Below are positions 1 to 14,890 of a stretch of 47,653 nucleotides of DNA, piece by piece. The notes beneath the pieces were generated by a model, which ran no database searches, was not told the DNA's origin, and saw only the letters and a list, made by a program, of their open reading frames with translations. The stretch is from the NCBI GenBank assembly GCA_034096865.1, contig JAWQFJ010001197.1:1-47653 (forward strand), given 5' to 3'. Position 1 is the first letter of the stretch. Each line of letters begins with the position of its first letter. A program made the translations under genes and the position numbers. This stretch comes from Theodoxus fluviatilis (Eukaryota; Mollusca; Gastropoda; Cycloneritida; Neritidae).

Positions 1-3000
1 CTTAATCACGAGGTGAAAGTGTATTCACGAAACACGTTTGAAACTGAGCGTTCAGTGAATTAGCTCTTTCAAGTGTGACGCCCGTGTGTGTACGCTTTAA
101 CGAGGAAATTTTCAAAAAATTTCAATGAGTTTAAATGCAAAATAAGTCTCAAACCTACGAGTGAATTTGCTGCGGTTTGCGAGTGCGGTGGAGAAGTTTA
201 AAGAATGGGGGAGTGGTGGTGATATGGTGTGGAGTGTGACACGGCATAGCTAACAGAATTGTGCATCCTCAGTCTACGAAGGTGTGTACGTTTTGCAACT
301 GTGCATGCATACATGTGCGCGTGAAATAAACAGTACACGAACTAGCTCTGGTGCATACCGTGTGCCAAGAGCAAACGCACATGCAACAATGTCCATGCAA
401 AAGTAGCATGAGTCACCATGCACTTTCGGCCCCAGATTCACCACTAAAGCATGATCTGACTGAAGTTTATGAAAAGGAGGCGGAAAAAAGGCAAACGATA
501 TATTTTTGTCAACGTTTATAACGAGCGCAATTCACATCGATTCGATATCTACAATATTCCAGTGTGTGCAAGACGGAGTAGCTTTAGACAATTAATTTAG
601 TAAGGGTTGAAAAAAGACAGGACTGGTATTACATACAAGATTAAAAACAAAACAAAATAATACAAAATAAAAAGAGCATTATTAATGCTTGACGACTGTG
701 TTATAGACAAGCATATAACGAACTTTTAAACAACACCCACATGCAGGCACATCTTTCCTTCATCTGTCACTGTGAAGTTGAAGAATATCAGACGGACCAA
801 AAAATATAATCCAAACGAAGGCTGTAAACATTTTTAGGTTGAGCAACCAAATCACCAACTGTGTTTATTGATGATGTCAAAACATTCCAAGGGAGTTAAT
901 TCTTGGTCAGTGCGGTAGAAGAGAATACAGAACAGTGCAGTTATGTACAGAAATGACAGCATTTACACAGCGTTCGCAATCCTGGACAGATGACTGTCTA
1001 AAAGAACAATCACTAAACTACTTTGGAACAGAAAAAAACACTGCCATGGCGTTAAACAACCTTTGGGAATATAGAACGCCCGAATTTCAAGTTCACTTCG
1101 AACTACGGCGTATAAGGTTACTGAAAGCAAAGTCATCCGATATAGTCACAACATATTTTCAATGTTTGGATTTTAGCATGAGCAGATGTTGGATACTTTT
1201 TTGTGCAATGGAGTACACATCAAACGACAAACTTACCTGAAAATACATCAACACATTTCTAATCATTAGGAACTATTACAAAAGCTCTACATCTTTTACA
1301 TACATCATGGGAGGTGGAATTGGGGATGATGGGGATGTAAAGTCACAAAAGGCATTCCTTTTTTTTCTTTATAACAATGCACATATATCAAATGTCATTA
1401 ATTTAATGTTGCCTAATATAGCCAAGAGGTCAACTAGCCCGCCAAAACCAATCAAGCTGCGAGAAATTGAAGAGGAAGGAGGTGGAGGACCCATGAAGAC
1501 ACTTGGTGAGCTTCTATCACATTACTTGTATTGCCTTGCCTTGGGCAGTGATGTCGACAAGGCAGCTTTCTGCAGCATACTGGGCCCAAGTCCCCACAGC
1601 AGAGTTTTCAATCACCGATCTAAGTGGCATTGACTACTCGTATACATGACTCGGCCACTCCAACAGCTGAATCTGATGGTCACCATGTTGCAAATGCCTT
1701 TTTGTGACAAAGAACATGCACACTCATTCCACATGGACCATACTGCATTCAAACAAAGAAACCCTCAAGAAATGACACCTAGAATTACATGTGCACTGCG
1801 AGGCTTGTACATATTCATGCAAACAACGACTATTTTTACATGCATAATAAACGTAAACGTATTTGATATTGCAATACATAGGCATAACATGAATAGTCAT
1901 AATGACAGTTAAGATATTATAAGCAAAAAAGGTCAATGAAGTTAACTGATAAAGCTCACTTACCAAACTCCTTGCAACAATATGGTGGAGAAGCTAGTTG
2001 CAGGAACTTTTACGAAATAATTTCAACTTATTACCTAACCTGGACCCTCGTCCCTTCAGCTTTTGTCTATATCAAAGCCGAACCAAGAGTTCGCTCAAGA
2101 AAACATTAATGTCTCAGATGAAGTGTGTCAATTCAGACACTCCTGTGTTAAAACCAAGTCAGCAATGCCAAACCGAGAACATCAACAGAGTTACATCATG
2201 AATGTGTCATAAGAAATGTATTGCCAGGTTGTGTTTCATACTTCTTTCACATTTAAATCACAGAATGCGCCATAGAAAAGGTACATGAACCACAAATAAA
2301 GACAACGCACTCTGCATTTTTCACTGAGTTGATTGGTCTAGTTTTACACCAAGCAAATCACTGATATGTCTCTAAATATACCATTATACTTCCACCTGTA
2401 TCATCTGGGCTTGTCAGTCACGCACCATGAATATATGCAAATCGGTCACTTCGGTGGGACTTTAATCTCTCAGAGGTCACTTGTTTTCCAAGCACCAATG
2501 CATCCCTACTCATCCAGAACCGGCTGACACCGGATTGGCTGTCACGAAGAGCAAGTGATGTTGCCTGAAGCAACCTCTCACTTGTATCACTCTGGACAGA
2601 ACTTTTAGTACACTGAATTGAACACAGTTCTATGAAAATACTAGTCTGGTTAATTGGGCGACAGCTACTGTTATATAGGACTTCAGGAGAGGAATCTTGA
2701 ACGCCTGTAAACATACTTCTCTTTGCAAGAGTACGTACTTATGAGACATCAATGGCGACACAGGCACTATGTTGGCACAACATAAATTCGAATGGCCAGA
2801 GGACCATTCATGTACATGTATGTACATAAACCAATTGAGATGGGCAACGCGTCTTGCATGCACACTTGCAATCAGCCAGATGCACACACCTAGTGAAACC
2901 CTGAAGGAAAAAAAAACCACTACGCACACACACAAGCGCACACACAAACACACACGCACTCATACAAACGCGGGCACACACACACACAAATACAACCATG

Positions 3001-6000
3001 CTTACACAAAGAAAGATTCTGACAGGCATGTTCACACATTCGTACACACACGTTAATTTTTATTCACCAGTAAAACTGCTTCGGCATGCTGAGGAAGCTG
3101 CAAGCAAAAAGAGGCAGAGCGATACCGGGACATCTCCGTAACCTCTAATAACAAAGTGGCACTGTGGAGTTGGTGGGGTGGGTGTGAGAGAAGTGATTGG
3201 AGGTGGGGGTAGAGTGGTAGTGAGTGTATCAGCGGGAGAGGAGGTACTCGTGAAGGGGAACTGAAATTTTAGTCTTTGAATGTTGGATCTCCCTAAAGTG
3301 AACAAAATGGACATATTTCTGAGGAAAAGATTTCCACCCAAATGAGCAAGTACCCTTGGTCGCCTTGCAGTTATACTCAGCACTCCCCTCCACTACCGTA
3401 GTTGCTGAGTCTGGAAGCGCCCATCCCTTCATGAGGTAAAACAGGAATGGGCTCTTTGATAGGAATTTTTTTTTCTCTCCAAAGAAACAAACCCACTGCA
3501 AGAACAGTCGAATGGGTTCTTCTCGCAAACATTGCACCTATGGATGCACTCATCCTTTGGATCCGAGACAGCAACATAAAAAAAGGGGGCAATGATGTCA
3601 GGTGTACAGCACTGCACTAGAGTAAAAACTCTAACGCGAGCTGCTGTTTGCAAATTAAAACAATCAACAACCAAAAAAAAACCAGCAGCAACAACAGCAA
3701 CAACAAGAACCCCACCATTCACCAAATTTGTATGACAACTCAAACAAGGATGTGTCACTATCAGTAAAACCAGCAGAGGCATCATGAGCTGATACAATAA
3801 CATTCAAAGCAAGGAAAAGACCCAAACACCAAACGAAATGTACAATAAAGTAAGACTGGTGTAAAGAGAACACATGAATCATGAAATTCTTCAAGGTAAA
3901 CAGAGTAGTGTTCAATGCCTCATTCTAAGTAGTCATCATGACATACATGAAGTTTACAAATGCATATCTACATTTAAACGTCCCAGAAGAATTTTAGAAA
4001 AAGACACCAGCACAGAAGACTGATACCAGTTAAACATATCATCCATTAGGAGCATAAATATTGAAACAATATCTGAAGACAATAATGAAATACAGCTATT
4101 TTTAAACCTTTAAACCCATGGTTTCTTTTCAAAACATGATTTTTTTAAAGCACAGCTTGGATTCTCACTAGTACTTGGATTCAATCTTACTTAAAAATGC
4201 TAAAGCAAAGGCATTACAAAATTGTAATAACACATGTAAATAAGGGCTTAACTAATTTGTAAAATATTAACATTACAGGGAAATTGATTTGCTATAGCAA
4301 TTTTGAATAATATATTAATTGTAAAAACAACTTCACAGGAAACTTTATTAATGTGGTCAACAATTTGATTTCTAATGAAAACTTAATTCTTCGGTGTAAA
4401 TTGATTTTGCCAAACTTGTGAATAAATCTATCAGTTTCAGCCATTCATTACAATCTTCAGAAAGTAAACATCACGAAATAGTAGAAGAAACTTCTCCTAT
4501 GTTTTTTCACAACTGACACTCCCAAGATGAAACGCTTAATATATCAACTGTTTTCAATATTGGGCCTTAATAAACTGCCAGAGAGGTCAAATAAGAAACA
4601 AAAACCGCATCAGAGCCATTCAAATCTGCCATTGAGTCCCCAACTTCGCTCCACTAAACCCTCACTTTATGTCACTTTGCTCTCTAAACGGAGGGCCACA
4701 TGTACGCTTGTATGTCAATATCACCAGGTCAGGAAGACTCCACCCCCAGAGTAGGGTCAACATTTCAGAAGAGAGGCTATCAAGACCAGCCACTTCAATC
4801 CAAGAGAGATGGTAACATCAACATCAGCAGACTTTCGGGTGTTTGTCATTAGACCAGCAAATACTTCAGAAACACTGAGTCACTTTCAGCTAACAGGACT
4901 AAGGTACTTCCACAGCCCAGTGGATGCACTTCTGCATGCCTGCTGGCTGATCAGAGGTCAGAGGAGAGCAACCATTAAGTTGCAAGAGGTGGACACTTCG
5001 ATGACGGCTGATGTTTCTCTCTGCAGTCTCTCCTTTCAAATGAAATAGGCTGAAGAAAAATGCATTAGACCACCAGAGAGCTATGCTAAATTCAACAAAA
5101 TAAAATCCATGAAGATTGGTAGTGGGCTAATCATCCTATAAAATTACATTCAAAAGACTCATTGAAAACTTTTCAGTTAGTCTTTCTTTAGAAGCGACCT
5201 TTCCTTATCTAGGGTCTACTATGCAACATGGGATGCCAAGTAACGCTCTAACATGGGCAAACTTTTATCTTCAGTTGGTCCAGTCATATGTAGAAGCCCT
5301 TAAATTGTGCAACATAGTCTCAAAGATTGACAGAGAACCTGAGCAGCCACACATCCAACACTTCCTTTGGAATGCGGAAGTCCCAGAGGTTTTCAGATGG
5401 ACTTATTCCTACCCAAACGCTAAGTCTGAATCCTGACATGAACACTCAAAACGCATCCTATTCAAGAGCGGGACAGGGAAAAAGAAAAGGGGGAGAATGG
5501 AGATTGGTCTTGCAAACCATACCACATGCAAGCACAAGAAAGGTAGAAACAGGAGGTGGACTCAAACTGACTAGAGAAGACAATGGGCTGGCTGGGGAGA
5601 CCTGGCTTCACGTCAAGCTGTGCCCCAGCTGTCTTCTACCTCACCAGGTGACTTCTAGAATAATTCTGTGGTGATTCACTGTGACACATGTAAGTAGCCT
5701 CTGCCCATCTAAGTGAGTCACAGCAAACATCCACAAACACATGATGAAAGGGGTGAGGGTGCTGATCCCTTAAACCAATGCAAGAACTTCATGTCCCCTC
5801 ATCACATTCCAGCTAAAAGTCTCAGAAAAAATATACAATGTCAATATGCAATGTCAACTGATAAGAATGTCAACAACTGACAGGATTTCGTTTTCTCATA
5901 ACAACACAGTATCCCTATCAATATGATGAAGATAAAGTCTTCCCTTAACTCTTGAACTCCTGATGAACTTAACCATATTTTAAAAAGACAGGTTTATAGG

Positions 6001-6480
6001 GTGGCAATGGGTGCTGCAGGAATTGAAAGAATTAAAAAATTAAGCTACAAGATTTACAGACGAATCATACAATTGAAATTATTGTTTACAACAAGGAAAG
6101 ATGGTTCTGGTAACAACAAACTATCAAAACGCTTTATGTCTGACAAGAGACAAAAGAATGGAAGACCTTTTGCCTGCAGAAAGGATTCATCCAGTTATCT
6201 GGGAGATACGACTCCTGCAACACCTACCAAAGAGTGCAACACTTATTCCTAACAATCTTTTTGCCAGCAGTTGAAGAAACATATCTGCACAAATAGAGAT
6301 CATTCAGTCCCAAAGGGGCATATTTTCTTCATTGCTCAAGAGCCAAGGCACACACAAATTCTTAACTTATTTCTGTTTTCCATTACATTTCATAACTTTT
6401 TGTAAACCCCACAAATCTGGGCCGTGGTTTTCTTTATTCAACTTGGAGATGAATCCTGCCCATATGCATCTAGGAACATC
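1..6480. repeat. Duplicated non-coding block, copy A
   Basis: This block matches 23368-30091 in the same orientation almost base for base. The offset drifts from 23367 at the left edge to about 23502 near 1.65 kb and 23611 at the right edge, because of small indels. The match starts at the first base of the window, so the duplication may extend further left. It stops at 6480, which corresponds to the base before the 3-N gap in copy B. I see no convincing exon: the open frames are short, have no recognisable domain, and lie among AT-rich runs and a CA-rich tract near 2930-3054. It could be intergenic DNA or part of a long 3' UTR. Whether the two copies are a real segmental duplication or two retained haplotypes cannot be decided here. 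Confidence 0.9.
2925..3054. repeat. Imperfect (CA)n microsatellite
   Basis: Runs of CACACA are interrupted by CG and AA steps. The counterpart in copy B (about 26423-26555) has a different length and composition, including a CGCGCGC run, so the tract is polymorphic between the copies. Confidence 0.85.
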
Positions 6481-8918
6481 TCTTTGCTTTGTAGCAACAT
6501 TTTGAACATATTGCATTTGATAGCATCTAACAACTGGCTAAAGCAATATACAGAGAAACAGCTATAGCATCAACTGATGGCAGATATTCTTGTCATCTAC
6601 TGTGAGCATTCAAAAAACAAGGCAGCACTAGATACAGCACATTGATAAACACTTTCCAAACAGGTCCAAGCCACTGATGAGATAGGTGAAGTCAAGACAC
6701 TCAAGCCTGGAGACGGGTTGATTTAAGAGCTTCTTAAACCAAACACAACACTGAAATTTACTGTCACCTTAAAATCAATACCCTGCACCAACATTGATGA
6801 TACCTAGCAGCTTAAAACAACACAAACCTTTTGCCTCTCCCTCTCATAAAGGGGGGTCAGGTGTGACGCACAGTTAAAACTCAAAGAGAAAGCTACAACA
6901 AAATCAGAACTACAAAGACTGGAAGAGCTACAGCTCCGAAGGCCCTGCAGCCTGAAGTCCCAGCTGAGCGGAGGGGTGGAGGGGGGGTGGGGGTTGGGGG
7001 ATGGGGGGTTGGGATGGGGGCATGAAGCCACTCTGAATGTCACACCAGTGCAAGACTCACTGTGCAAGTGTCACATGTTCCTGCTGGCTTTTCCTAAAGG
7101 CTTGTGGATTGACTTTCCAGTGAGTTTTCTTTGTGTTGGCCCCCTCTCTGATGAAAAAGTACTCAAACAAAGCACATATTGCAAGATTGATCATAAACAG
7201 TCAATCAAATGAACACTAGATGTCAATCACAAAAATAGTAACATATCCCCATGAAATTAAAACGTCTTTCACTCACTTTGTCAATCTAAAAGACTGTTGA
7301 TGTCCTAAAATGCCCTACAAACCTGCATGAAATTATTACATAATTATTATTTTTGCCTGTTCCACTGAGAGCTGATAGTCACAATGCCTCTACCCATGCA
7401 CAGAGTCTTGAACTTCATTTCATTATAAAGTTCTTCAAATCTAGAGAGCAGCAAAGGCATCACATGCACCTACAAAACCAGCTGTCTTCAAAGTGCCTCA
7501 TCACGTTAGCATGAAGAATAATTCCAGACAGTCTATTCCTTCAGGTAAAATTACTTCTTTCTCTCCCTCTATAAATTGCTCTGTTTGCTAATCAAGCCCT
7601 TACAGAGTACAACACTTGACTGAAGCCACTGTGATCGCTACATTTGCTAATAAAGCAGTGCAAAATACTACAGCTACAGCATTAAATATATTCTTCCTGC
7701 ACACTCAAATCACATTTGTAACATTAAAAAATGATTGTCCCTTACAGTGTTGAGGCCTATATTCTTGAGATTGAATAAAAACTTAAATCAACATTGCCTT
7801 CAATGACAGGTAAGCAACAGCAAAACAAAACAAAACACAGTATTGAATATACGTGTGTGTATTGACAGTTTGAAGAAAGAAAGCCAGAAAGAAAGAAAAA
7901 TTCCAATCAAAGATTTCTACTTAGACTCCTAGATATGAGATCAAAAAAGCCAAATGAAAAAAATATCGAATTGAGTGTTATTTCCTCCCTCCTCTTCCTA
8001 AGTAATAATTGCCCTTAAGAAATAACATCACATACATGCTCATAATTGAGCAAATATAATATTCATGTGTGGATGCATGCACTAACATATAGACATGGGC
8101 ACCCACACCCTAAAATCAATGTGCAAAAGTGTGTGTACATGTTTGCACACATACAGGCAAACGCACGCACACATGTACACACAGGCACACGTGCGCATGC
8201 ACACACACACAACATGTTTCACCAAATTATCACTTCTTTGAAATACAGATGCAGACACAAGCTGATATACCAGGGGCAGTAACTCTGTTGGCCGCAAAAA
8301 TATGGAACAACTGAAGATAATCAAGACTTTTGGTGGGATAGTGCTGCAATCAGCAACTCATGATATATCTAGCTAAGCAAACACCAAACATGTTCTTTTC
8401 CCAACCAATAGTGGCCTGCAATTCAGACTTTTGTTAGTTTTTTTTCTCCTTTCTTAAAAATCCTGTTGTTAATTGCACATATGAAATGTGAAAATAAATA
8501 ACACAGTGTGTGATTTTCTTCTTCTTTTTCAATCACTTGTGTTGAGACAGTTAATAACAAGTCAATAAATATGTCAATCAAACTATCTAAGCTGCGGTAA
8601 TAATTCACTTGTTGCATCACATGGCCCTCTATTACCTTCTACCCAAATAACAGCAAGTGAAAACGATCACCAAAAGTCAGTTGCAGACTTGCATCAAAAA
8701 CCCTTTTAGGACTATATCAAAGAACATTTTTATTTACAAAGAAGAAATGCATAGACTAATAACTTCAGTGTTATTATGATGCATTAAACATATCACTAGC
8801 AAAAAAAAAAATTGTGTTTCTGGGCATGATACATGAAACGGTGCGGAATTAATCCCTATGTCAAACTAACATGATGGGAATAAATGGAGTAAGCCATTAT
8901 GAAACAAAAATCAAACCA
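6481..8918. other. Non-coding, AT-rich region
   Basis: This stretch is single copy in the window. It contains a G-rich patch near 6970-7020, a CA-rich tract near 8095-8210, and no open frame with recognisable domain content. It lies downstream of the minus-strand mannosidase stop codon at 9423, so part of it may be that gene's 3' UTR; a minus-strand AATAAA (TTTATT on the plus strand) lies near 8728. No transcript end can be proven from sequence alone. Confidence 0.5.
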
Positions 8919-9154
8919 GGGCCCGTATTCACAACGGCGATTTATCTTTTTAACACTCGATTTATCCCCTAGCCCCACGTTATCTTGATCGGTTAGATAA
9001 GGTACGCTCGTCAGAGGATTCTAGGTTGCGCTTTGCTATATATACTGGTTTCCAGCCAAGGGAGAGCGGAACAGGCAGTTGGAATCGTCTGAGTTTAGAG
9101 ATAAATCGGAGTTAAAATAAATCGCCGATAAATCGCCGTTGTGAATACGGGCCC
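8919..9154. mobile_element. MITE with perfect 28-bp terminal inverted repeats
   Basis: The element is 236 bp long. Its first 28 bases, starting GGGCCCGTATTCACAACGGC, are exactly repeated in reverse complement at 9127-9154. The interior has no coding capacity and carries further partial copies of the GATAAATCGCCG motif next to the right terminus. Short non-autonomous elements with GGGCCCGTATTCA-like ends are known in mollusc and other marine invertebrate genomes. A target-site duplication is not clear, so I do not assign a superfamily. Perfect arms suggest a fairly recent insertion. Confidence 0.88.
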
Positions 9155-9422
9155 AGAACACTTCTTTTTCCACATTCATTGAAATAAATGAACAGAAACA
9201 CAACAACAAGGACAAACCCTAAAAAAATACCCCTAAAAATGCAAGGCAACAAGAGTTCAACTCCTAGAAACACAACACTTTCAACCACACCATCCACCCA
9301 TCCATCCATAATGATAAATAACGAACAAACAATTGGCATCAACACTGATTGATGACAGAATCATCGCCTGGACATTGACTCTGATGGCAACAACGGAGTC
9401 ACTCCACAACAACACTCAGTCA

Positions 9423-10143
<721 letters not shown>

Positions 10144-10153
10144 NNNNNNNNNN
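10144..10153. other. Assembly gap (10 N)
   Basis: Ten N bases separate the tetranucleotide tract from the 28-bp minisatellite. The gap sits at the edge of a long tandem array, so the true size of the array is probably unresolved. Confidence 1.
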
Positions 10154-10154
10154 G

Positions 10155-13100
10155 GGACTTTTCCAGACACAAACCACTGCACACACTTTTCCAGACACAA
10201 ACCACTCCATACACTTTTCCAGACACAAACCACTGCACACACTTTTCCAGACACAAACCACTCCACACACTTTTCCAGACACAAACCACAGCACACATTT
10301 TTCCAGACACAAACCACTGCACACACTCTTCCAGACACAAACCACTCCATACACTTTTCCAGACACAAACCACTGCACACACTTTTCCAGACACAAACCA
10401 CTGCACACACTCTTACAGACACAAACCACTGCACACACTTTTCCAGACACAAACCACTGCACACACTTTTACAGACACAAACCACTGCACACACTTTTCC
10501 AGACACAAACCACTGCACACACTCTTACAGACACAAACCACTGCACACACTTTTCCAGACACAAACCACTGCACACACTCTTCCAGACACAAACCACTGC
10601 AACACTTTTCCAGACACAAACCACTGCACACACTTTTCCAGACACAAACCACTGCACACACTTTTCCAGACACAAACCACTGCACACACTTTTCCAGACA
10701 CAAACCACTGCACACACTTTTACAGACACAAACCACTGCACACACTTTTACAGACACAAACCACTGCACACACTTTTCCAGACACAAACCACTGCACACA
10801 CTTTTCCAGACACAAACCACTGCACACACTTTTCCAGACACAAACCATTCCACACACTTTTCCAGACACAAACCACTGCACACACTTTTACAGACACAAA
10901 CCACTGCACACACTTTTCCAGACACAAACCACTGCACACACTTTTCCAGACACAAACCACTGCACACACTTTTCCAGACACAAACCACTGCACACACTTT
11001 TCCAGACACAAACCACTCCACACACTTTTCCAGACACAAACCACTGCACACACTTTTCCAGACACAAACCACTGCACACACTTTTCCAGACACAAACCAT
11101 TCCACACACTCTTCCAGACACAAACCACTGCACACACTCTTCCAGACACAAACCACTGCACACACTTTTCCAGACACAAACCACTGCACACACTTTTCCA
11201 GACACAAACCACTGCACACACTCTTACAGACACAAACCACTGCACACACTTTTCCAGACACAAACCACTGCACACACTTTTACAGACACAAACCACTGCA
11301 CACACTTTTCCAGACACAAACCACTGCACACACTCTTACAGACACAAACCACTGCACACACTTTTCCAGACACAAACCACTGCACACACTCTTCCAGACA
11401 CAAACCACTGCACACACTTTTCCAGACACAAACCACTGCACACACTTTTCCAGACACAAACCACTGCACACACTTTTCCAGACACAAACCACTGCACACA
11501 CTTTTCCAGACACAAACCACTGCACACACTTTTCCAGACACAAACCACTGCACACACTTTTACAGACATAAACCACTGCACACACTCTTCCAGACACAAA
11601 CCACTGCACACACTTTTCCAGACACAAACCACTGCACACACTTTTCCAGACACAAACCACTCCACACACTTTTCCAGACACAAACCACTGCACACACTTT
11701 TCCAGACACAAACCACTGCACACACTTTTCCAGACACAAACCACTGCACACACTTTTCCAGACACAAACCACTGCACACACTTTTCCAGACACAAACCAC
11801 TGCACACACTCTTCCAGACACAAACCACTGCACACACTTTTCCAGACACAAACCACTGCACACACTCTTCCAGACACAAACCACTGCACACACTTTTCCA
11901 GACACAAACCACTGCACACACTTTTCCAGACACAAACCACTGCACACACTTTTCCAGACACAAACCACTGCACACACTTTTCCAGACACAAACCACTGCA
12001 CACACTTTTCCAGACACAAACCACTGCACACACTTTTCCAGACACAAACCACTGCACACACTTTTCCAGACACAAACCACTGCACACACTTTTCCAGACA
12101 CAAACCACTGCACACACTTTTCCAGACACAAACCACTGCACACACTCTTCCAGACACAAACCACTGCACACACTTTTCCAGACACAAACCACTGCACACA
12201 CTTTTACAGACACAAACCACTGCACACACTTTTCCAGACACAAACCACTGCACACACTTTTCCAGACACAAACCACTGCACACACTTTTCCAGACACAAA
12301 CCACTGCACACACTTTTCCAGACACAAACCACTGCACACACTTTTCCAGACACAAACCACTGCACACACTTTTCCAGACACAAACCACTGCACACACTTT
12401 TCCAGACACAAACCACTGCACACACTTTTCCAGACACAAACCACTGCACACACTTTTACAGACACAAACCACTGCACACACTTTTCCAGACACAAACCAC
12501 TGCACACACTTTTCCAGACACAAACCACTGCACACACTTTTCCAGACACAAACCACTGCACACACTTTTCCAGACACAAACCACTGCACACACTTTCCAG
12601 ACACAAACCACAGCACACACTCTTCCAGACACAAACCACTGCACACACTCTTCCAGACACAAACCACTGCACACACTTTTCCAGACACAAACCACTGCAC
12701 ACACTTTTCCAGACACAAACCACTGCACACACTTTTCCAGACACAAACCACTGCACACACTTTTCCAGACACAAACCACTGCACACACTTTTCCAGACAC
12801 AAACCACTGCACACACTTTTCCAGACACAAACCACTGCACACACTTTTCCAGACACAAACCACTGCACACACTCTTCCAGACACAAACCACTGCACACAC
12901 TTTTCCAGACACAAACCACTGCACACACTTTTCCAGACACAAACCACTGCACACACTTTTCCAGACACAAACCACTGCACACACTCTCCAGACACAAACC
13001 ACTGCACACACTTTCCAGACACAAACCACTGCACACACTTTTCCAGACACAAACCACTGCACACACTTTCCAGACACAAACCACTGCACACACTTTTCCA

Positions 13101-13600
13101 GACACAAACCACTGCACACACTTTTCCAGACACAAACCACTGCACACACTTTTCCAGACACAAACCACTGCACACACTTTCCAGACACAAACCACTGCAC
13201 ACACTTTTCCAGACACAAACCACTGCACACACTTTTCCAGACACAAACCACTGCACACACTTTTCCAGACACAAACCACTGCACACACTTTTCCAGACAC
13301 AAACCACTGCACACACTTTTCCAGACACAAACCACTGCACACACTCTTCCAGACACAAACCACTGCACACACTCTTCCAGACACAAACCACTGCACACAC
13401 TTTTCCAGACACAAACCACTGCACACACTTTTCCAGACACAAACCACTGCACACACTTTTCCAGACACAAACCACTGCACACACTTTTCCAGACACAAAC
13501 CACTGCACACACTTTTCCAGACACAAACCACTGCACACACTTTTCCAGACACAAACCACTGCACACACTCTTCCAGACACAAACCACTGCACACACTTTT
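10155..13600. repeat. 28-bp minisatellite, about 120 copies
   Basis: The unit reads CAGACACAAACCACTGCACA followed by CACTTTTC. Common variants are CACTCTTC, a TTAC form, and CTCC or ATTCC in place of CTGC. A few units are shortened by one or two bases, near 10599, 12592, 12983, 13009, 13066 and 13176. Most TTAC variants lie in the left half and the right half is more homogeneous. Because 28 is not a multiple of 3, each reading frame cycles through all three phases and repeats every 28 residues. Two plus frames are therefore open for the whole array. This is not evidence of a protein. Confidence 0.97.
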
Positions 13601-13953
13601 CAGGCTTGCGCTCTCAGGGTTCTCTCTATTCTTGTTTATCAAAGAGGTGCGCATTTACCTTCTTGTCGTCTATTGTACTGAAATCAAATGATGAGCTCTT
13701 GTCTGTATTTCATTAACTGAGAATGCTTTTAAATATCAGCTACGTCATTTATTGGAACTCAAAATCCCTCACCCCCCCACCCCACCCCCACATCTGAAAA
13801 ACGACGGACGATATTCAGACAAGTTTTAAACATTTTTAATGACTGATGTACAGTGATAAGCAGCTGGGAAAGCAAACGATTTTTTAAAATGATTTATGAG
13901 TTATATACTTGAAATAAGACTATCTTCAACCAGTTTTAATATTAAAATACCTT
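13601..13953. other. Non-coding spacer
   Basis: Unique sequence with a C-run near 13770-13790 (CCCACCCC type). I see no exon, RNA gene or transposon end. Confidence 0.4.
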
Positions 13954-14199
13954 CATGTACGTTAAACTTTCCATGCAACATAACCTTTATTTTAAGTTGA
14001 GGAAACTCCATGTAAAATATACCTTATCTTACCATCATGTACGTTAAACTTTCCATGCAACATAACCTTTTCTTTAAGTTGAGGAAACTCCATGTGTAAT
14101 ATACCTTATCTTACCATCATGTACGTTAAACTTTCCATGCAACATAACCTTTCCTTTAAGTTGAGGAAACTCCATGGAAAATATACCTTATCTTACCAT
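13954..14199. repeat. 82-bp tandem repeat, three copies
   Basis: Units start at 13954, 14036 and 14118 with CATGTACGTTAAACTTTCCA or CATG plus the same core; a fourth copy breaks off after CATG at 14200. The copies differ at only a few bases. The unit carries GTTGAGGAAACTCCATG and ACCTTATCTTACCATC. Confidence 0.9.
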
Positions 14200-14890
14200 C
14201 ATGAACGGGTGCATGGTACCAGTGTTGGCAATATTTGCTCTGAAAAAAAGCCAGGTGGAAATAATTTCGTTTTCCTATATTACCTATTCCAGTTCTCGAA
14301 TGAACACAGGAAAACAGTGATGGATGAACTGATGGATTGCAGCAGTTTACCACTATCACTTTCTCAAGTGGCCTGTGTTTTTCACCAGTTTAGTACCGAT
14401 CAGCTCATTTGACAGAAAAAGAAGGGACTTTAAAGTGCAAGGCAAAAATCACAGTACAATTCAGAGAAGATATGACATGAAATGGGAAACGACTAACTCC
14501 TGACTAAGCATGTACTTGGGTAAGAGCATCGCACACAAACAGCTGACGATAGAGGCCTCCTTCATCAGTTAGAACCCTTGGTCACAGAGTTTTCGCGCCG
14601 CACTTCAGTAGGATAACCACGGCACCCCTAAGTGAACAGTGTACTGAAGGGGGGCATCTCCAAGGGGTGGGGCCGATTTCTCTTCCTCGGGACATGACAA
14701 GTGGTTTATACCTTGTCTGTTTCAAACCTACAGAATTCAGCAAGCTTTCGGCTCTTCCGTGCTTGAAACAAACACCTGACTGGAGATGGGCAATGCATAA
14801 GCTCAAGAACAAGAAGGTCTTCATTCTCTTCCAGGAAAAGCTGACACATGGAGCAACTCTCATCAGCTCTGAGAGAAAATGCTAAGTCTA

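Noticed and set aside
4527..4754. 75-codon ORF kept in both copies of the duplicated block (also 28123-28350)
   Set aside because: Conservation simply reflects the recent duplication; no recognisable domain or splice structure.
10155..13600. CRISPR array
   Set aside because: Units are contiguous, with no unique spacers, in a eukaryotic context and without cas genes.
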